From positions 124,001 to 188,000 of the forward strand of contig BDSI01000028.1 in assembly GCA_003117195.1 (NCBI GenBank): a stretch of DNA of 64,000 nucleotides, read 5' to 3'. Source of the DNA: Eudorina sp. 2006-703-Eu-15. Lineage: Eukaryota; Chlorophyta; Chlorophyceae; Chlamydomonadales; Volvocaceae. This document shows positions 11,701-48,700 of the stretch, in pieces. The position numbers were made by a program, and so were the translations under genes. Each line of letters starts with the position of its first letter. Within the stretch, counting starts at the first letter, position 1. The notes under the pieces are model-generated. The model did not search any database. It had not been told where the DNA came from and saw only the letters and a list, made by a program, of their open reading frames with translations.

Positions 11701-13453
11701 CGCTGTCAGCTGATTACTTTGGAGGGCGGCCATAGCTCAGCCCCCGGGTGCTGGCCCCCCCCCCCCCGGGGGGCCCCGGTGCGCTTACGGGTGCGACATC
11801 CCCCCGATGGGGAGTGAGGGATGCGCACCTCGGATCGAGTCTCAATATTGCGACCGCGAGACCCTTTTTGCGCCGGGGCCTCTCCATGCTAATCACAACT
11901 ACCACCACCAGAGCTACAGAAACCATAAGTGTTTAATTCGCATTTGAATTTTATCGACCGGCCTCAGCCGGGGCTGCAGTTGTCCTGTTTTCTGTTTGTG
12001 CGTGTACCGTAGCGGCGGTAGGAGTCCCGAGGCGGAGCGGAGCGGAGCGGGGCCCGGCGTGTCTGTACAGCTGTTGAGGGCGGCATGAGCACGGGGTGGA
12101 CTGTGGGGGCTCTGTGGGGGCTCCAAAAAGGGTGAGCCCGCCCCTCCCCGGGGGGTCTTGCCGCAAATGGAAACCTCACATGTTCGCAATAGCAGGCACG
12201 GTAATTCCGCCTGGGCCAGGGCCAGCCCCGTTACGGACCCTTTCCTCCCACCCCCTCGAGGGGCTCCGTGTTGTCGCTCTGCCGCGCATGATGATGTACA
12301 GTCTTTCCCGGGTCCTGCGACAGCCAGGTCCGACATAGTACTCTTAAGGGTTGTCGTCGCTGTCGTCGCTGTCGCAACCTGCTGTTGTTTGAACAATCCA
12401 ATGTTGGCGTCGGTAGCCGGTCACGGAGGCGAATCGGCGGTCTTGAGCACCGGGCGTGTGGGCATGCGGTGGACCTCCAGTTGTTGTTGTTGGTGTTGTT
12501 GAAAGACGATATGATGGCCGTTGTTTTGTTGGGTTATTCTTTGGTGTGTGGTGGAGACCGCGACGCGCTGTTGACCTAGGGCGTGCGCACCCCCTCCTTG
12601 CACACAGCCACCCAGCCACGGAGACAGCGGTGGCCCAGCACTGCGCGGCCGAGACGGCGGCGCCCTGCGGTGGGTGGAGTTGTGAGGCTTTGGTCGTTAA
12701 TGCTTGTGCTGGACTGGGCTGCGGAGGTTTGCTGCCGCCTTTGCTTCCCAGCGTTGGACGCGATGGAGGTTTCCTGTCTTGAAGGCTCCGTAATGTCGGG
12801 GTCGTGCAGTTTGTTGCTTTGAAGAGTTTTCTGTGATTATTTGTTATCCGCTGCCGGGTGGGCTGCAACCCCCGGGGGATTTCGTTATTGCTTCGGCTGC
12901 TGCCGTCGTGGGCAGATGGCCTAACTGTCAAAGCACTTGTAAAGTTGTCGTCCCAGTTCCCCCTCACCGGGGAGATGAATGAGTGAATGAATGAACGTTA
13001 CAGCGGACGTGGTTCGGGTGGGGTATACTCGGGGTCTCTATCAGATAGGTTTTCCACCCCGATAGAGAGGCAGGGACTGCGAAATTACCGATAGGTATGC
13101 GCACAAACCCACACACACCGTCCTCACTCTTCCGAAACCACCGTACTGGATCAACGTTATTTGAACTGCACGTTTTCTCTCACTGGGTCCCGCCGGCAAC
13201 TGCGATCCCCCCCTGCAGCCCACGTGACGCCGCACACTCCCACCGGGCAACGCGCCTGGACCCCCCCCAGCAAGGACGGATCCCAGTCACGCAGCACCAA
13301 GTACAGGAAACTGCGCCGCCCCCCCCCCGCCCACCACGGTCCCGTGTCCCACCGCACCGCAACGCACTGCGACACACGCCGTCCAAGCAGCACATGAACG
13401 TCAAAACACCATCCGACCCAACCCCCGCACCCACCCCCGGCCCCTCACTCCCC
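8727..13453. other. 4.7-kb gap between convergent genes, no supported gene
   Basis: The open frames here are short, lack recognisable motifs and have no consistent splice partners. The region should hold the 3' UTR of the 7277-8726 gene and of the ABCA gene. It contains a TGTAA at 10036-10040, a GAGGTTCCC/GAGGGACCC direct repeat near 10182-10212, a C-run facing a G-run near 11756-11776, (CGGAG)n near 12037-12052, and a short imperfect hairpin with CTCTATC/GATAGAG arms at about 13035-13069. An unconserved or non-coding transcript cannot be excluded. Confidence 0.5.
12998..13002 (-). terminator. Putative TGTAA poly(A) signal for the ABCA gene
   Basis: TTACA on the plus strand is TGTAA on the ABCA strand, about 450 nt past the stop at 13454. 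Consensus match only. Confidence 0.45.
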
Positions 13454-37879
<24,426 letters not shown>

Positions 37880-39779
37880 GGTGTCCCTAGGTTATAGATG
37901 GCTTACTGACGAATGAATACCGTATGTAGAAAGAACATTTGACATAAATACTAGCAGGTGGTTCACGCTTGCAAAAAAAAGGAATGGAACAACTATTTAA
38001 CTGATCATACTATAGCATAAGCATGATGCCTTGCACGTAAAAATACTCAAGCACTTCGTACTGACTCCAGAACAACGACCTTGCCACTTTTAGCAAGTTG
38101 GTTACTTGTTGCAACGAACTACGGGACTGCAGAATATTTACTTCATAACAAATTGCATGATACAATTTCATCGCAACTTTTTCATGAATTATATGCTATC
38201 TTGGGCTACAGTAAGGAGTCGGGTCCCGGGTGGGTGAGCCTGCGTGCACGTTGTGACTGCGCTTGTCGCTGGAGTACCTCCACCAGGGCCATGACGACGG
38301 CATGACAACATCACAGTGAGCGGGAAGGCACGCAGGGAGGCTAATCAGTCTGGCTGGTCCATCTCGACGTGCCCGTGGGGCCATGTGCTGACCGCCTCCA
38401 TAATGCGAATCACTTACAGCGCTAACGTATTCGGTCACCTGGTTGGGTGCTTGCGAGGTCCCCTCAGGGACTCAATAGGCCGCACCCTCTCGCAGCCACG
38501 CCCGTAAGCGGTCAAATGACCAGAAATGACCCACTTGCATGCACCACAGCGCAGCGCTGATCCACTACCGCCTACCAGTCACCGCCGGTCACGTGATCTC
38601 ACCCAGCGCTCCTTTGTAAGCTGCGTAACGCCGTGTTGCGGATGCGACGACCACCCGGTCCCCGCCGCCGATTCGGCCCCTCAGGGCCCACATGCCAGCT
38701 CGGCCCATGACGGCCTGCAGCAAATTGCGTGTTTGCATCGCGAGGCCGCTCCAGGCGCTCTGCTCCTGGGGCCTGCCAAGTGACCGTCCATTCCACCCAG
38801 CCTTGGCCTACCTAGCCTGCGCTGCCGCCCCAGCTCATCAATCTGTCCAGATGCGCCGGGGTCCCAATCCAAAGGCGCCGGCCAGGAAAACCTGATAACC
38901 GCAACGAAGTGCTACCTGCATTTACCCGACCGCATGCGTAGTACACATGTGGACGCAACGGTACTATCACGCTAACCCAACCAACAGGCGCACTCATATG
39001 TGCATATACGGTACACGCCGAGTGGTCTCATCTCGGCCGCGGCGCAACAAGACCTATATCATACAGCAGTGCTGGCCGTACGCGCTGCAAGCCCATCGCG
39101 CTGCAAGCCCATGCACGCGAAAGCGATGCTTTTCCACGATAGGACAGTTCAGTACGGTCTGAGAGATCTCCCCGTTCCCCCCTGCCCGCATGGCCTCATC
39201 CTTGCCATCATGGTGTAGTACGATGCCTGCAACTGGGACACGACGCGTTGCTGCCTCAGATAGCCTACTTATACGGCCGAGTGAGCCGTGCTGCTGCCCT
39301 GCAACTGTCGGCTGCTCAACTGTGCGGCACATCAATCCGACTGCGCTTCCCCCGCCAACGCACATCCCTGCACCTCTCACCTTCACGGCAGCAACCTCGA
39401 CGCCCCAAGCGGTGCGCGGTCAGCCAAGTCGCAACAGATTAGATCATGTAAACGGGCCCCTTCGAAAAATCACCCCAGCCATCCTCCACGACGCACACCG
39501 CGCCCCGTCCTTGTTGACGCCCAATTGATGGTCGCTGGTGGTCGCTCAGAAAGCCGTCTGCTACCCATCGGATGGGTTGGTCCTGTTTGAGACGACGTCA
39601 TCCGGAATCCACAGCCGTGACCGTTATTACCGGCTCGGCGGTTCACGGTGAGCCACGGCCCTCAGCGATGCACAAGCGTGCGTCCTCAGCCTGTTGGGGC
39701 TGCAACGCCGCCCCTCGCCGACCCTCCACATCCCTACCGCCCCTGCCCGGCACCCAAATCACTTCAGATCCCGGCCGCT
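37880..39779. other. Intergenic: ABCA promoter side and USP 3' region
   Basis: Both flanking genes are on the minus strand. About 37720-38220 is distinctly A/T-rich for this window and lies across and upstream of the ABCA start codon, so the ABCA promoter and 5' UTR are probably here. The rest should carry the USP 3' UTR. The only TGTAA I see on the minus strand is at 38414-38418, some 1.36 kb past the USP stop. No coding exon recognised. Confidence 0.55.
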
Positions 39780-42700
39780 TCAGACGCCGCCTCGGTCCGC
39801 ACCGTCTTCGCCCTCCGCATCCCCGATGTCGGGACCCGAGGCCTCCCCGTCCGCCTCCCCGTCCACATCCGCGTCCACGTCCTCCTCGGCGTCTAGCTCC
39901 GGGTCAGCCTCGTCCTCACCCTCGACGTCGGCCTCTTCCGGGCCCCCAGCGCACACCCCGTAGACCCTGCCCTGCACCCCCACCTCCTCCTCCTCTTCCT
40001 CCACCTCCTCCACACGGACTGGCCCGCGAGCACCAGCGCCGTCCGCGTCCTCGTCGTCCGCCTCTCCCACCGTCGCGACCGAGATGTGCACCGCCTGATG
40101 CGGGTGGGGCTGCTGTCGAAGCTGGGGCTGCTTCTGCGGTTGTTGCTGCGTCTGTTGCTGTTGCTGCTGCTGCTGGTGGGCGCTGTGATGTTGTTGCTGC
40201 GGAGCTTGTTGCGGAGGTTGCTGCTGGTGCTGGTGCTGATGCGGAGGCGGTTGTTGATGCTGTGGCGCTTGCGCCGCGGCTACGCTGTGCTGCAGCTGCT
40301 GCGCCGACGCCGTTTGAATCAGCGGCAGGCACGTCTGCACCAGATTGTTCAGCACCGTCGCCACACGCCTCGCGCGCGCCGTCAGCGCCGCCGCCGCCTC
40401 CCGCGCCGCCGCACCCGCCGCCCCTGCCGCCCCCGACCCCGTCGCCGCCGCCGCCGCGCTGGCGCGCTCCGCGTGCGACTGCACAAAATCGTTAAGCTGC
40501 CGCACCAGCGCCGCCATCGACTGCACCAGCCCCGCGAGTGCCTGCGGCGCCGAGCTGCGGATCACGGTGCGCGCCGCCTCCGACCCAGTCCACAGGCTTG
40601 CCATCGCCGTCGCCACCACCAGGCCGTGCCAGCTCAGACCCTGCTGCCGCTGCACCGCGTTCGCGGCCAGCCGCGCCAGACAGGACCGCGTGCCCTGGTT
40701 CTGACCGTGCGCCGTGCCGAAGATCAACACGTAGAAGCGGTTCGGCCGCAGCCAGTCGGGGACGTCCAGCACGGCCGGCAGCGCCTCCACCATCTCTACC
40801 AGGCTCGCGCCGGCGTGCTCCGCGTCCGCCAGCCGCGTCAGCAAGATGTTGAGGAAGCGCAGGCTGTTCTGGCCGCTGCAGGCCATCAGGAACTGCAGCA
40901 GCTCCTGCACGACTCCCACGTTGAGCAGGCCGCTGTGCGCCAGCGCGGCCTCGAACACGCCGCTGTCCTGCTGGGCCACCAGCTCATCCAGCTGGCCGGT
41001 CAGGTCCAGGCGCACGACGCCGCCGCCGCCGGCGGCATGCGGCGCGGCTGGCAGCCGGCCACCCACGCCGGGGCGGTCATCCCCGGGCGCGCGGACCGGG
41101 ATGCGGACGGTGAGCAGCGGCGTGTTCTGGCAGGTGTGGTAGCAGTGCTGCATGAGTGCGTGCAGGACGCGGAGCGAGGCGGCCAGCTCGGGCAGCATGT
41201 CCGCCTCGGTGGCGTCACCCGGGTCCGTGAGCATGTAGCCCGGCAGCGCAAAGGCGTCCGTCAGGTGGCCGCTGAGCACCACGTAGGCGCACGCCGGGTC
41301 CGCGGCCACCAGGTCCGCCAGCGCGTTGCAGACCGGCAGGTGCTGCGGGTCGCTGCGCTGCTGGTCGTGCATCGCCCCGAACACCAGGTCGCACAGCACG
41401 ACGGTGAGCTCCAGACAGGCGCTCTGCAGCTGCTGCTGGAGCGGGGCCGGCTGCTGCTGCGGCGGCGGCGGCGCCGCCGGGGCCGCGGCTCCCGCCGCTG
41501 GGTCGTCACCGGCGGTGGGGGCGGCGGCTGCCGACGCCGCGGCCGCGGCCGCCGCGCGGCCCGCGGCCTCCAGCGCATATTTGAGGATCTCCACCAGCCA
41601 CTGCCCGTCCTGCCCCGAGCGCACAAAGTAGTGGCTCTGCAGCGGTGCGCTGGTGCCCACGATCCGTATGAGCTCCACGCACGCGCGCGGGGAGGCCTGC
41701 AGCATGTGTCGCATCATGTCCTCCCAGGCCGCCAGGTCCGACCGCAGCGCGGCGGGCGCGGGCATGTACACGTTGAGCAGGAAGGCGGCGGCCAGGCGGG
41801 CTGACAGCAAGACCGTCTCATCCAGCTCCTCGTTGCGCTGAGAGGGCGCAGAGGAGGACTCGGCGCCGCCGGAGGCCGTGGTGCCTCCGGAGGCCGTACC
41901 AGCGGTCGCAGCGGGGCCGCTCCCGCCTTGGGACCGAGGCAGGACCGAGCCGCTGCCATGGCCGTTGGCTGCCGCAAGGGTGTGGGGATGCGGGTGGTGG
42001 TGGTGGTGGAGGTCGCGGCGACGCGTCTTGCGGCCGGCGAGCACCGTCTCCCACGTCACCTCCACCACCTGCGCGTGTGCGGAACAGGAGGCGCGGGACC
42101 GGGGAGGACTCACGAAGTTGGATGGAGAAGGTGCTCTAGGACAGCTGCGGCCACGCGCTACACCAACATACTCCACATCAGAATGCCGGCCGGCACCTCT
42201 CGGTCATTCACTTGGTCGCCTCGGATGGACAAAAGACACGACCAGCGGCTGCATGGGTCAAAAGCCTGACGTACTGCAGACTGAGTCCTGGCGAGGAGGC
42301 GCATCCGCCTCGCCACCGACGGAGCGATGCCTCCCGTACCAAGGTACCACACACACCCGGCACCAAGCGCCCCAAGCGCGCAGCCGCCCCGCGCCCCATG
42401 CCCCTGACCCACCTGCCGCACAAACCCAAAGTACTCCTTGTTGAGCACATGGAGCTTGTGCATCAGCAGCAGGTTCTCCCGCAGCACGTTCTGGTACAAT
42501 AGTACGGGCATGCCGTACGGTGTCGTTATGACAGCGGGCTCGGGGCCCCGCACGGGTCCGGAGGCCGCGCGCTGCTGGGGTTGGTGCCCCTGCCCCGGCT
42601 GCGGCGGCTGGGGACCGTCCGTGTCCATGTCGTCGGCTGCGCCACTCCCGCCTGCCCCACCCGCGTCCTGCTGCCCCGACGGCCCCGAAGGCGCCTGCTG

Positions 42701-45700
42701 CCGACCGCTGCGCCCCTCCTCCCCAGTCCAGTCATTCGGAGTCGGAATGGGCGAGGCTGCGGCCGCAATCACCAGGTCTCGCGGCACGGTCCGCATATCC
42801 GCTGCAGGGCGGTCGTAGGACGGCGCGTCGCGGCGCTCGTAGAACAGCATGTATGCGCTGTACGGCCGCTCCGCGTCGGCGCGGCCGCCGCCGCCGGCGT
42901 TACTGACGGGCCTGCCTCCGAAACAGTCGGCGTCCAGGTCCTGTATGTTCCAGGGGGTGATGACCTTGTCGTCGAAGCGGTTCCAGCTGCCCTCCGTCAC
43001 CTGCGGGAATCATAACGAAGGATGCTTTCTGAAGGTATTGAGATCAGCAGACCGCAGTCCCCTCTTAAGTTGCAAAGGTGCACTTCGCCTTTCATCCCTG
43101 ATGAGGATCGTCTCAAATGGGGAGGCGTGTTCGTCTGCCACGTGGTTCTTTTGCATCACCTTCCTGCCGGTGCGGGATACCTGCGGGCTCCTTGGCCACA
43201 CGCTACATTCACCAACCCGGCCCCCGCCAGCCTCGCACCCACCTGCCCGTCCTCTTGAAGCCGAGGCCGCTCCTTGATAAACGAGTAGTAGTGCCCAGCA
43301 AAAGCCGTGCCGCTGTGTACGACTATGCCTTTGAGCTCGTACAGGTAGCAGTTGCGGGACCGCGCACCGTCGGAGCCCTCCTGTCCGCTGCCCGCCGCGC
43401 CGGCGGCCCCGGGGGCGGCCGCCCCTGGCGCCGCGGGGTTGGAGCCGGTGGCCTCCAGCGCCGCCAGCCCATCCGCCGTGTACTTGAACATGTCAAGCAC
43501 CACAGGGAACTCAAAGCGGTCCCGTAGTTTGTACCTGGCGTACACGCATCGCAACATTTACAGGAGGATCCGGCCCGTAACTACGCAGTAAGTAACCGCA
43601 GGTCACTCGCAGTGCCGAATCGCGACCGATCAAGGGCTGAAGCGCTGCCCGGGCTAGATGACAGCATGCAGGATCAGGCGGATTCACACGCCTGCAAACA
43701 TGCGACACTCACACGAGGTCCTCCCCAACCGCCAAACCGAGCTTGGCTCGCAGCGCAGTCCGCCTTCCCCTTACAGTTGCGGATCTCACCTCCCGTAACT
43801 ACTTCCAACGCCCCCTTCCCTCATTATTTCCAATTTCCCCCTTCCCTCGCTTTTGCCAATCGTTCATTCCCTCATTACAGCCAAGTCCCCCACCCACGTC
43901 AATCTGTACTTGTCCTTAACCCCCGTAATACCGCACCGCACCGTGTCATGTTGAGGTGGTCGTACTCGAAGCGCTTGAGGTGTATGACCAGCGTGTGGGG
44001 CAGCTCCTTGATGACGGTCCGCCGCACCGCCGACACCCGCGCGCCCAGCTCCTCGCAGTAGTACGAGTTGTCCCCCTCCATCAGCTCACCCGCCACGTAG
44101 TTCTCCAGGCTCTTCTCCAGGCTGTGGAAGCCCTTGACCTCCACGCTGATCTGGTAAAACTCCTCCTCGCGCTCGCTCCTAGGGATGGAGCGCAGGGCAG
44201 GAGGAAGGGCGCCGCGAGGGCGGCCTGGCGGGTTGGAATTTTGATCTCATCCACGCACATGACTGGATTGCCAGCCAAGGGCTACTGGGTGATCTCTGGG
44301 AGATAATTTCCTAGAAGGGGTTGGCTTGCAGGGGCTCATTTGTGGCCGGAGCAAGGTGGAGGAGTGTTGTCCAAGGGATGCTGAGTGGCAAGCACGTCAA
44401 GGCCCTAGGGATCACGGGCAGGGCCACCCGTCGGCCGTCTGGGCATCTCTCAAGCAACCCACCGGTAGTTGACATCCTTGCAGATGATTTGCGCGGCGAA
44501 CTTGCCGCCCATGACCGCCTGCATGGCCGGCGTCTGACCGGTGGCGCGCAGGTACGAGTCCACCGAGTCCTGTGAGCGGGGAGGGCGGGGGCCGTGAGTG
44601 TCAAGGAGCTGTGCACGGTGCGAAGCAAACTCACGTCAGCGCCCACAAAAGGCCAGCGGGTGCGTCCCTGGGCGGAATGTCGCTGGCAGGCGTGTCGCTA
44701 TCACGGAGCGGGGACCTCCTGTTCATCTGGCCTTTCCAGCGCCTCCCATCGCTCTGACTAACGCGTCGCTTCCATACCAATAGCGTCGAAGGTCTGCCGC
44801 TTCCCGCCGCCTCTCTTCCCAACCCCCACCTGCAGCCGCGTGAAGAACTCGTACGCGTCCTGGTGCTCGCGCACGTCGATGGGCTGTCCGTCGTAGTCCT
44901 TGAACGAGTTCCAGAAGCCCCGCGGGTTGTAGCAGCTGGCGCGGCCCAGCCGCAGGTGCGCAAACATGACCTGTCAAAGGTCGAGCAAGTCAGCCAGCCA
45001 GCAAACATGCCCGGTGGTTATACTACGCATGGAGAGCCGCCCGAGCGTTTGTGACAGCAGCAGCACAAGCGCGACACGATGCTCTGCGGCGCGATAGTGA
45101 CCGAAGGCGGGACCACGATGATCCCCCCAAGGGCCCGATCCCTCCACTTCTTTTGTCAATGAAGACAGCGAAACGGCAAAAGAGCACCCACCAGCCCCCT
45201 CCCTCCCCTCCCTCGAGCAATCATCGACACAAGCACGCCCTCGCGCGCACCTGCAGCTGGTGGAACACGCTGTCCGCGTGTTCCTCCGGGTCCACCGCCC
45301 CCGCCTGCAGCACCAGCTCGCGGATGCGCGGCTGCATGAACAGCTGCTGCATGACGCTGTTCATGTAGCAGGTGGCGCCTCCGTTGCGGAGGCCCACGTA
45401 GCAGTCCTCCGACTGCCGTACGCCGTCCCCGGATATGTCGAACCTGCGGCGCCGCCAACCAAGACAAACAGACATCAAGGGATCGGGCGCCGCCCACGAC
45501 GCCTCGCAGTCAGCTGATGCCGCTGGCACCCCGCTGAAGACTGCTGGCGCTAACTCTGCCAGGTCTAGCTCGTGATGCACCAGTGTACAGGTCTAGCTCG
45601 TGATGCACCAGTGTACAGACATTGTCACGGCAGGTTCTGCAACCACACAGCATTTGTACGCGTGCTAGGTACGCGTACCTATCACAGCGACACCCTACCT

Positions 45701-48700
45701 AGCGGGAAACCCCCCTCCAAGGCTTCCCCGCCCCGCCACGTACTTGCGGTCTATTGCGCGGAGGCCGTAATCGTAGTGTAGCCGCGACAGGTCCCGGAAG
45801 CCCTGCTCCAGGTTCCTGGGGCAGGCGGTCATAAGGAACTGTACAAGGTGCAGCGCCTCCCGCCGCACAGCGCCGTCGGCCGCCACGTGCTGCAGCGCGA
45901 CCTCCATGTCTGAACAGGACACATCGGGCTGCCACAGCGGCTGCGCCTCAGGAAACAGGTACCTGAACGGGGGCGCGAGCAGGCGCGGCAGAAGGGAACG
46001 GGCAATGTAGCAGCGGGCCCAAGGGCGAGAGCGATGTCCGCTCGTGGGGCCAGGTTCGCAAGCACCTTGTACGATCAGCTCATGGCATGGCGCATGGGAC
46101 CTCAAATGCCAGAATCGACTGACGCTGTCCCGCCCTCACCGGACCACTGCTCGCACCTGTTGAGCAGCAGGGATATGAGACCGGGCCGGCCGTTGGCTCC
46201 CAAGCCCAGCCCCAGCCGCTCTAGGGCGCGCACCAGCTCCCGCACCAGCATGAGCTTGCCCTGGGGAGGGAAGCACATCAACATCCCACGGCGATGTTAA
46301 GATGCCAGCAACGCAAAGGAGTCGCCAAAAAGCTTGTCGGGCGCGTTCCGATGCATGTCCCGATCGCGACCGCACAACCGGACGACGCGGCTCCACATTG
46401 TCACCTGCCATAGTCAAGGCCATCACCAGAAACCCCCGGCGTGGTCACGTGGTCACATGAACACGGACGGGTGGTCCGCACCTGGTAGTTGGTAGCCTCC
46501 CGTCACCCACCCGTCACGCACAGCATTGTCAGTGCAGCGGAGGTCTGCAGAGCATTTCCATCTCGCAATTACACCGCCCACCCATTCCCTAGCGGCCCCC
46601 CCTACGCACTCGCAGCAGCAGCCCCCTGCGCGGCTCAAGCAGCTCCTCCGCGCCCACGTCCAGCCGCGTCACCTCCTCCGACAGCACACTGTCCGCCAGG
46701 AGGCGCGCGTCGGCGCTGGGCGCGGCCAGCTCGGGCAGCTGATGGATCACCTGCGCGAAGGAGGAGCCGGGATGCCGACTACCTTTAAACTACTGCATGT
46801 GAAGCCAGAACTGCTGGCCGAGCAAGGATGCCCCACCAGCACTTGGTCGCGATCCAACAAAATCGCACCAGCGCTGCGAAACACCCTTGAGAAAGCCACG
46901 ACAGGGGGTGATAAGCGCATATGCCGTTACCGCTTGATTGCAGCCCCCAAGTCACACGCACCTACCCCTTCCCACGCCCGCACACACAAACCTTGCCCAG
47001 CAGAAAGTGGAACTCCAGGCAGCTGTCCAGCCGGTGCTCCATGGCGGGGCGCAGCGACACCAGGGAGGTGAGCGCCCACATGTAGTGGCGCGCGGGGAGC
47101 TGCATCTGCCCGTTGCCAGTGCCCGGAAACACGCCCTCCAGGTAGTTCAACGCGTGCTCCCGGATGGCCGGAGAGAACACACACGACAGCGTCTCCAGGA
47201 GCATGGGCACGGCCCTGTGTGTACGGTGCAAGCGGCGGTGGGGGCATTCGGGGGCATGTCGGAAATGGCGCGCGCGGCACCCTGCCGCGCAGGCAATGCC
47301 GCAACCCAGCATAGCCAGGTTCAAGGGATATGCATACGGCCGCGCTGCGCCCGATGTGTGTGGCACGCGCTGCGCCCGCGCGCACGACCGCGCGTTGCCC
47401 GGCAGGACTCGATGCCTTTCCGCCACATCCATGTCGTGACCGAAACTGGAAGCGCAATGGCTCTCAGGGGCCGCAAGTCCAAGTCCATACCTATGCAGGA
47501 CCAACATGTGCTTCGAAAGCCCCCCTTCACCTTCACCGTCACCCTCACCTGGGGTCCTCCAGAAACGCGTCCCGCAGGTCTGTCCACTGCACCAGCCGCG
47601 TCAGCACCTGCAGCGCCTTGCCCGCCAGCCGACAGGCCACGTCCGCGGCCGCAGACATCTGTTGGCAGGTCGGCACACCGGCGGCAGCCGCCGTAGACTT
47701 GACGCCACCGAGCACTTGCCTGCCGGGCCCCGCCTGCTGCTGCGCCATGAGCAACGTGCCGTAACCCCACAGGCGCCCAGCGTCATACGCCATGCGCACC
47801 AGCAGCGACACCAGGCATCGCACACCGTCTTGCCCAAGGAAGCGCATCAAGTTCGCGTGCCCATCTCCACCACCGGGTGCGGGATTGCTCGTGTCGCCGG
47901 CGCCGATACTTGACGGCCCAGCCGTCCGCTGCTGCGGCGCCACGGTGGCGGTCGCCGGCTGGCTCATACTGACGGACATGGCAACTGCACCCGGGCTGGG
48001 CACGGCAGCCGGCAGCTGCTGAGACAGGGCAGCTGGCGGCAGCTGCTGCGAGTGCTCCTGAACAGGCATCATCTCCACGTCCGTGGAGCTGCCGCACACG
48101 GGCACACGCGGCGACGGCGACTTGGGCGGCGGGCTCGCTCGGCTGCTGCTGTGCACCCCCGTGGCTCCCGCAGGTGCTGCCCCGCCAGCGACCGAGACCT
48201 CCATGTGCGATGAGGCGGCGGGTTCTCTGCCTGCCTCATGGTGCACGTCAGGTGACCCACGGGACGACACGGCCAGTCCGGACACCAGGGCCGCTGCGGT
48301 GGCCGCAGGCCCCGAGCCGCATGTGGGCTGCAGGAGCGCGGAGTCGCCGCCTTCCTGGGTCGCCACCATCTGCGTGGAAGCGCAGGCCTCCGGGTCGGCG
48401 CTCGTGATCTCGGGCGTGGCAGCGCCGCCGCCGCCACCGCCGTTGTACAGCTGCTGCGGCGCCGCTTCTTGGGTCACGGCCTCGGAGTCCTGCCCGCCGG
48501 AGGCCGCCGGGCCCTGCGTGCGTGGAGGCTCTTCTTGGTGTTGCGGGTGTTGCGGATGGCCCTGGCGGCCGTACGGGCCCTGTGGGTGTGTCGCGGCGGT
48601 TCCGCTCGGTGCGGCCTCGGGGTGCTCGTGGCCGTGACTGCTGGAGAGGCTGTCGGCCTGCATGAGCGCGTGGCAGAGATTGGTCAGGACCGCTCAGCAA

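Noticed and set aside
11728..11850. tRNA-like boxes: TAGCTCAG near 11731 and GGATCGAGTCT near 11831
   Set aside because: The T-arm stem does not pair around the B-box-like loop, and no acceptor stem or anticodon arm can be drawn.
40086..41804. Plus-strand 572-aa frame rich in Leu, Arg and His
   Set aside because: Shadow of the GC-rich last exon of the USP on the minus strand, whose own frame is continuous with phased upstream exons.
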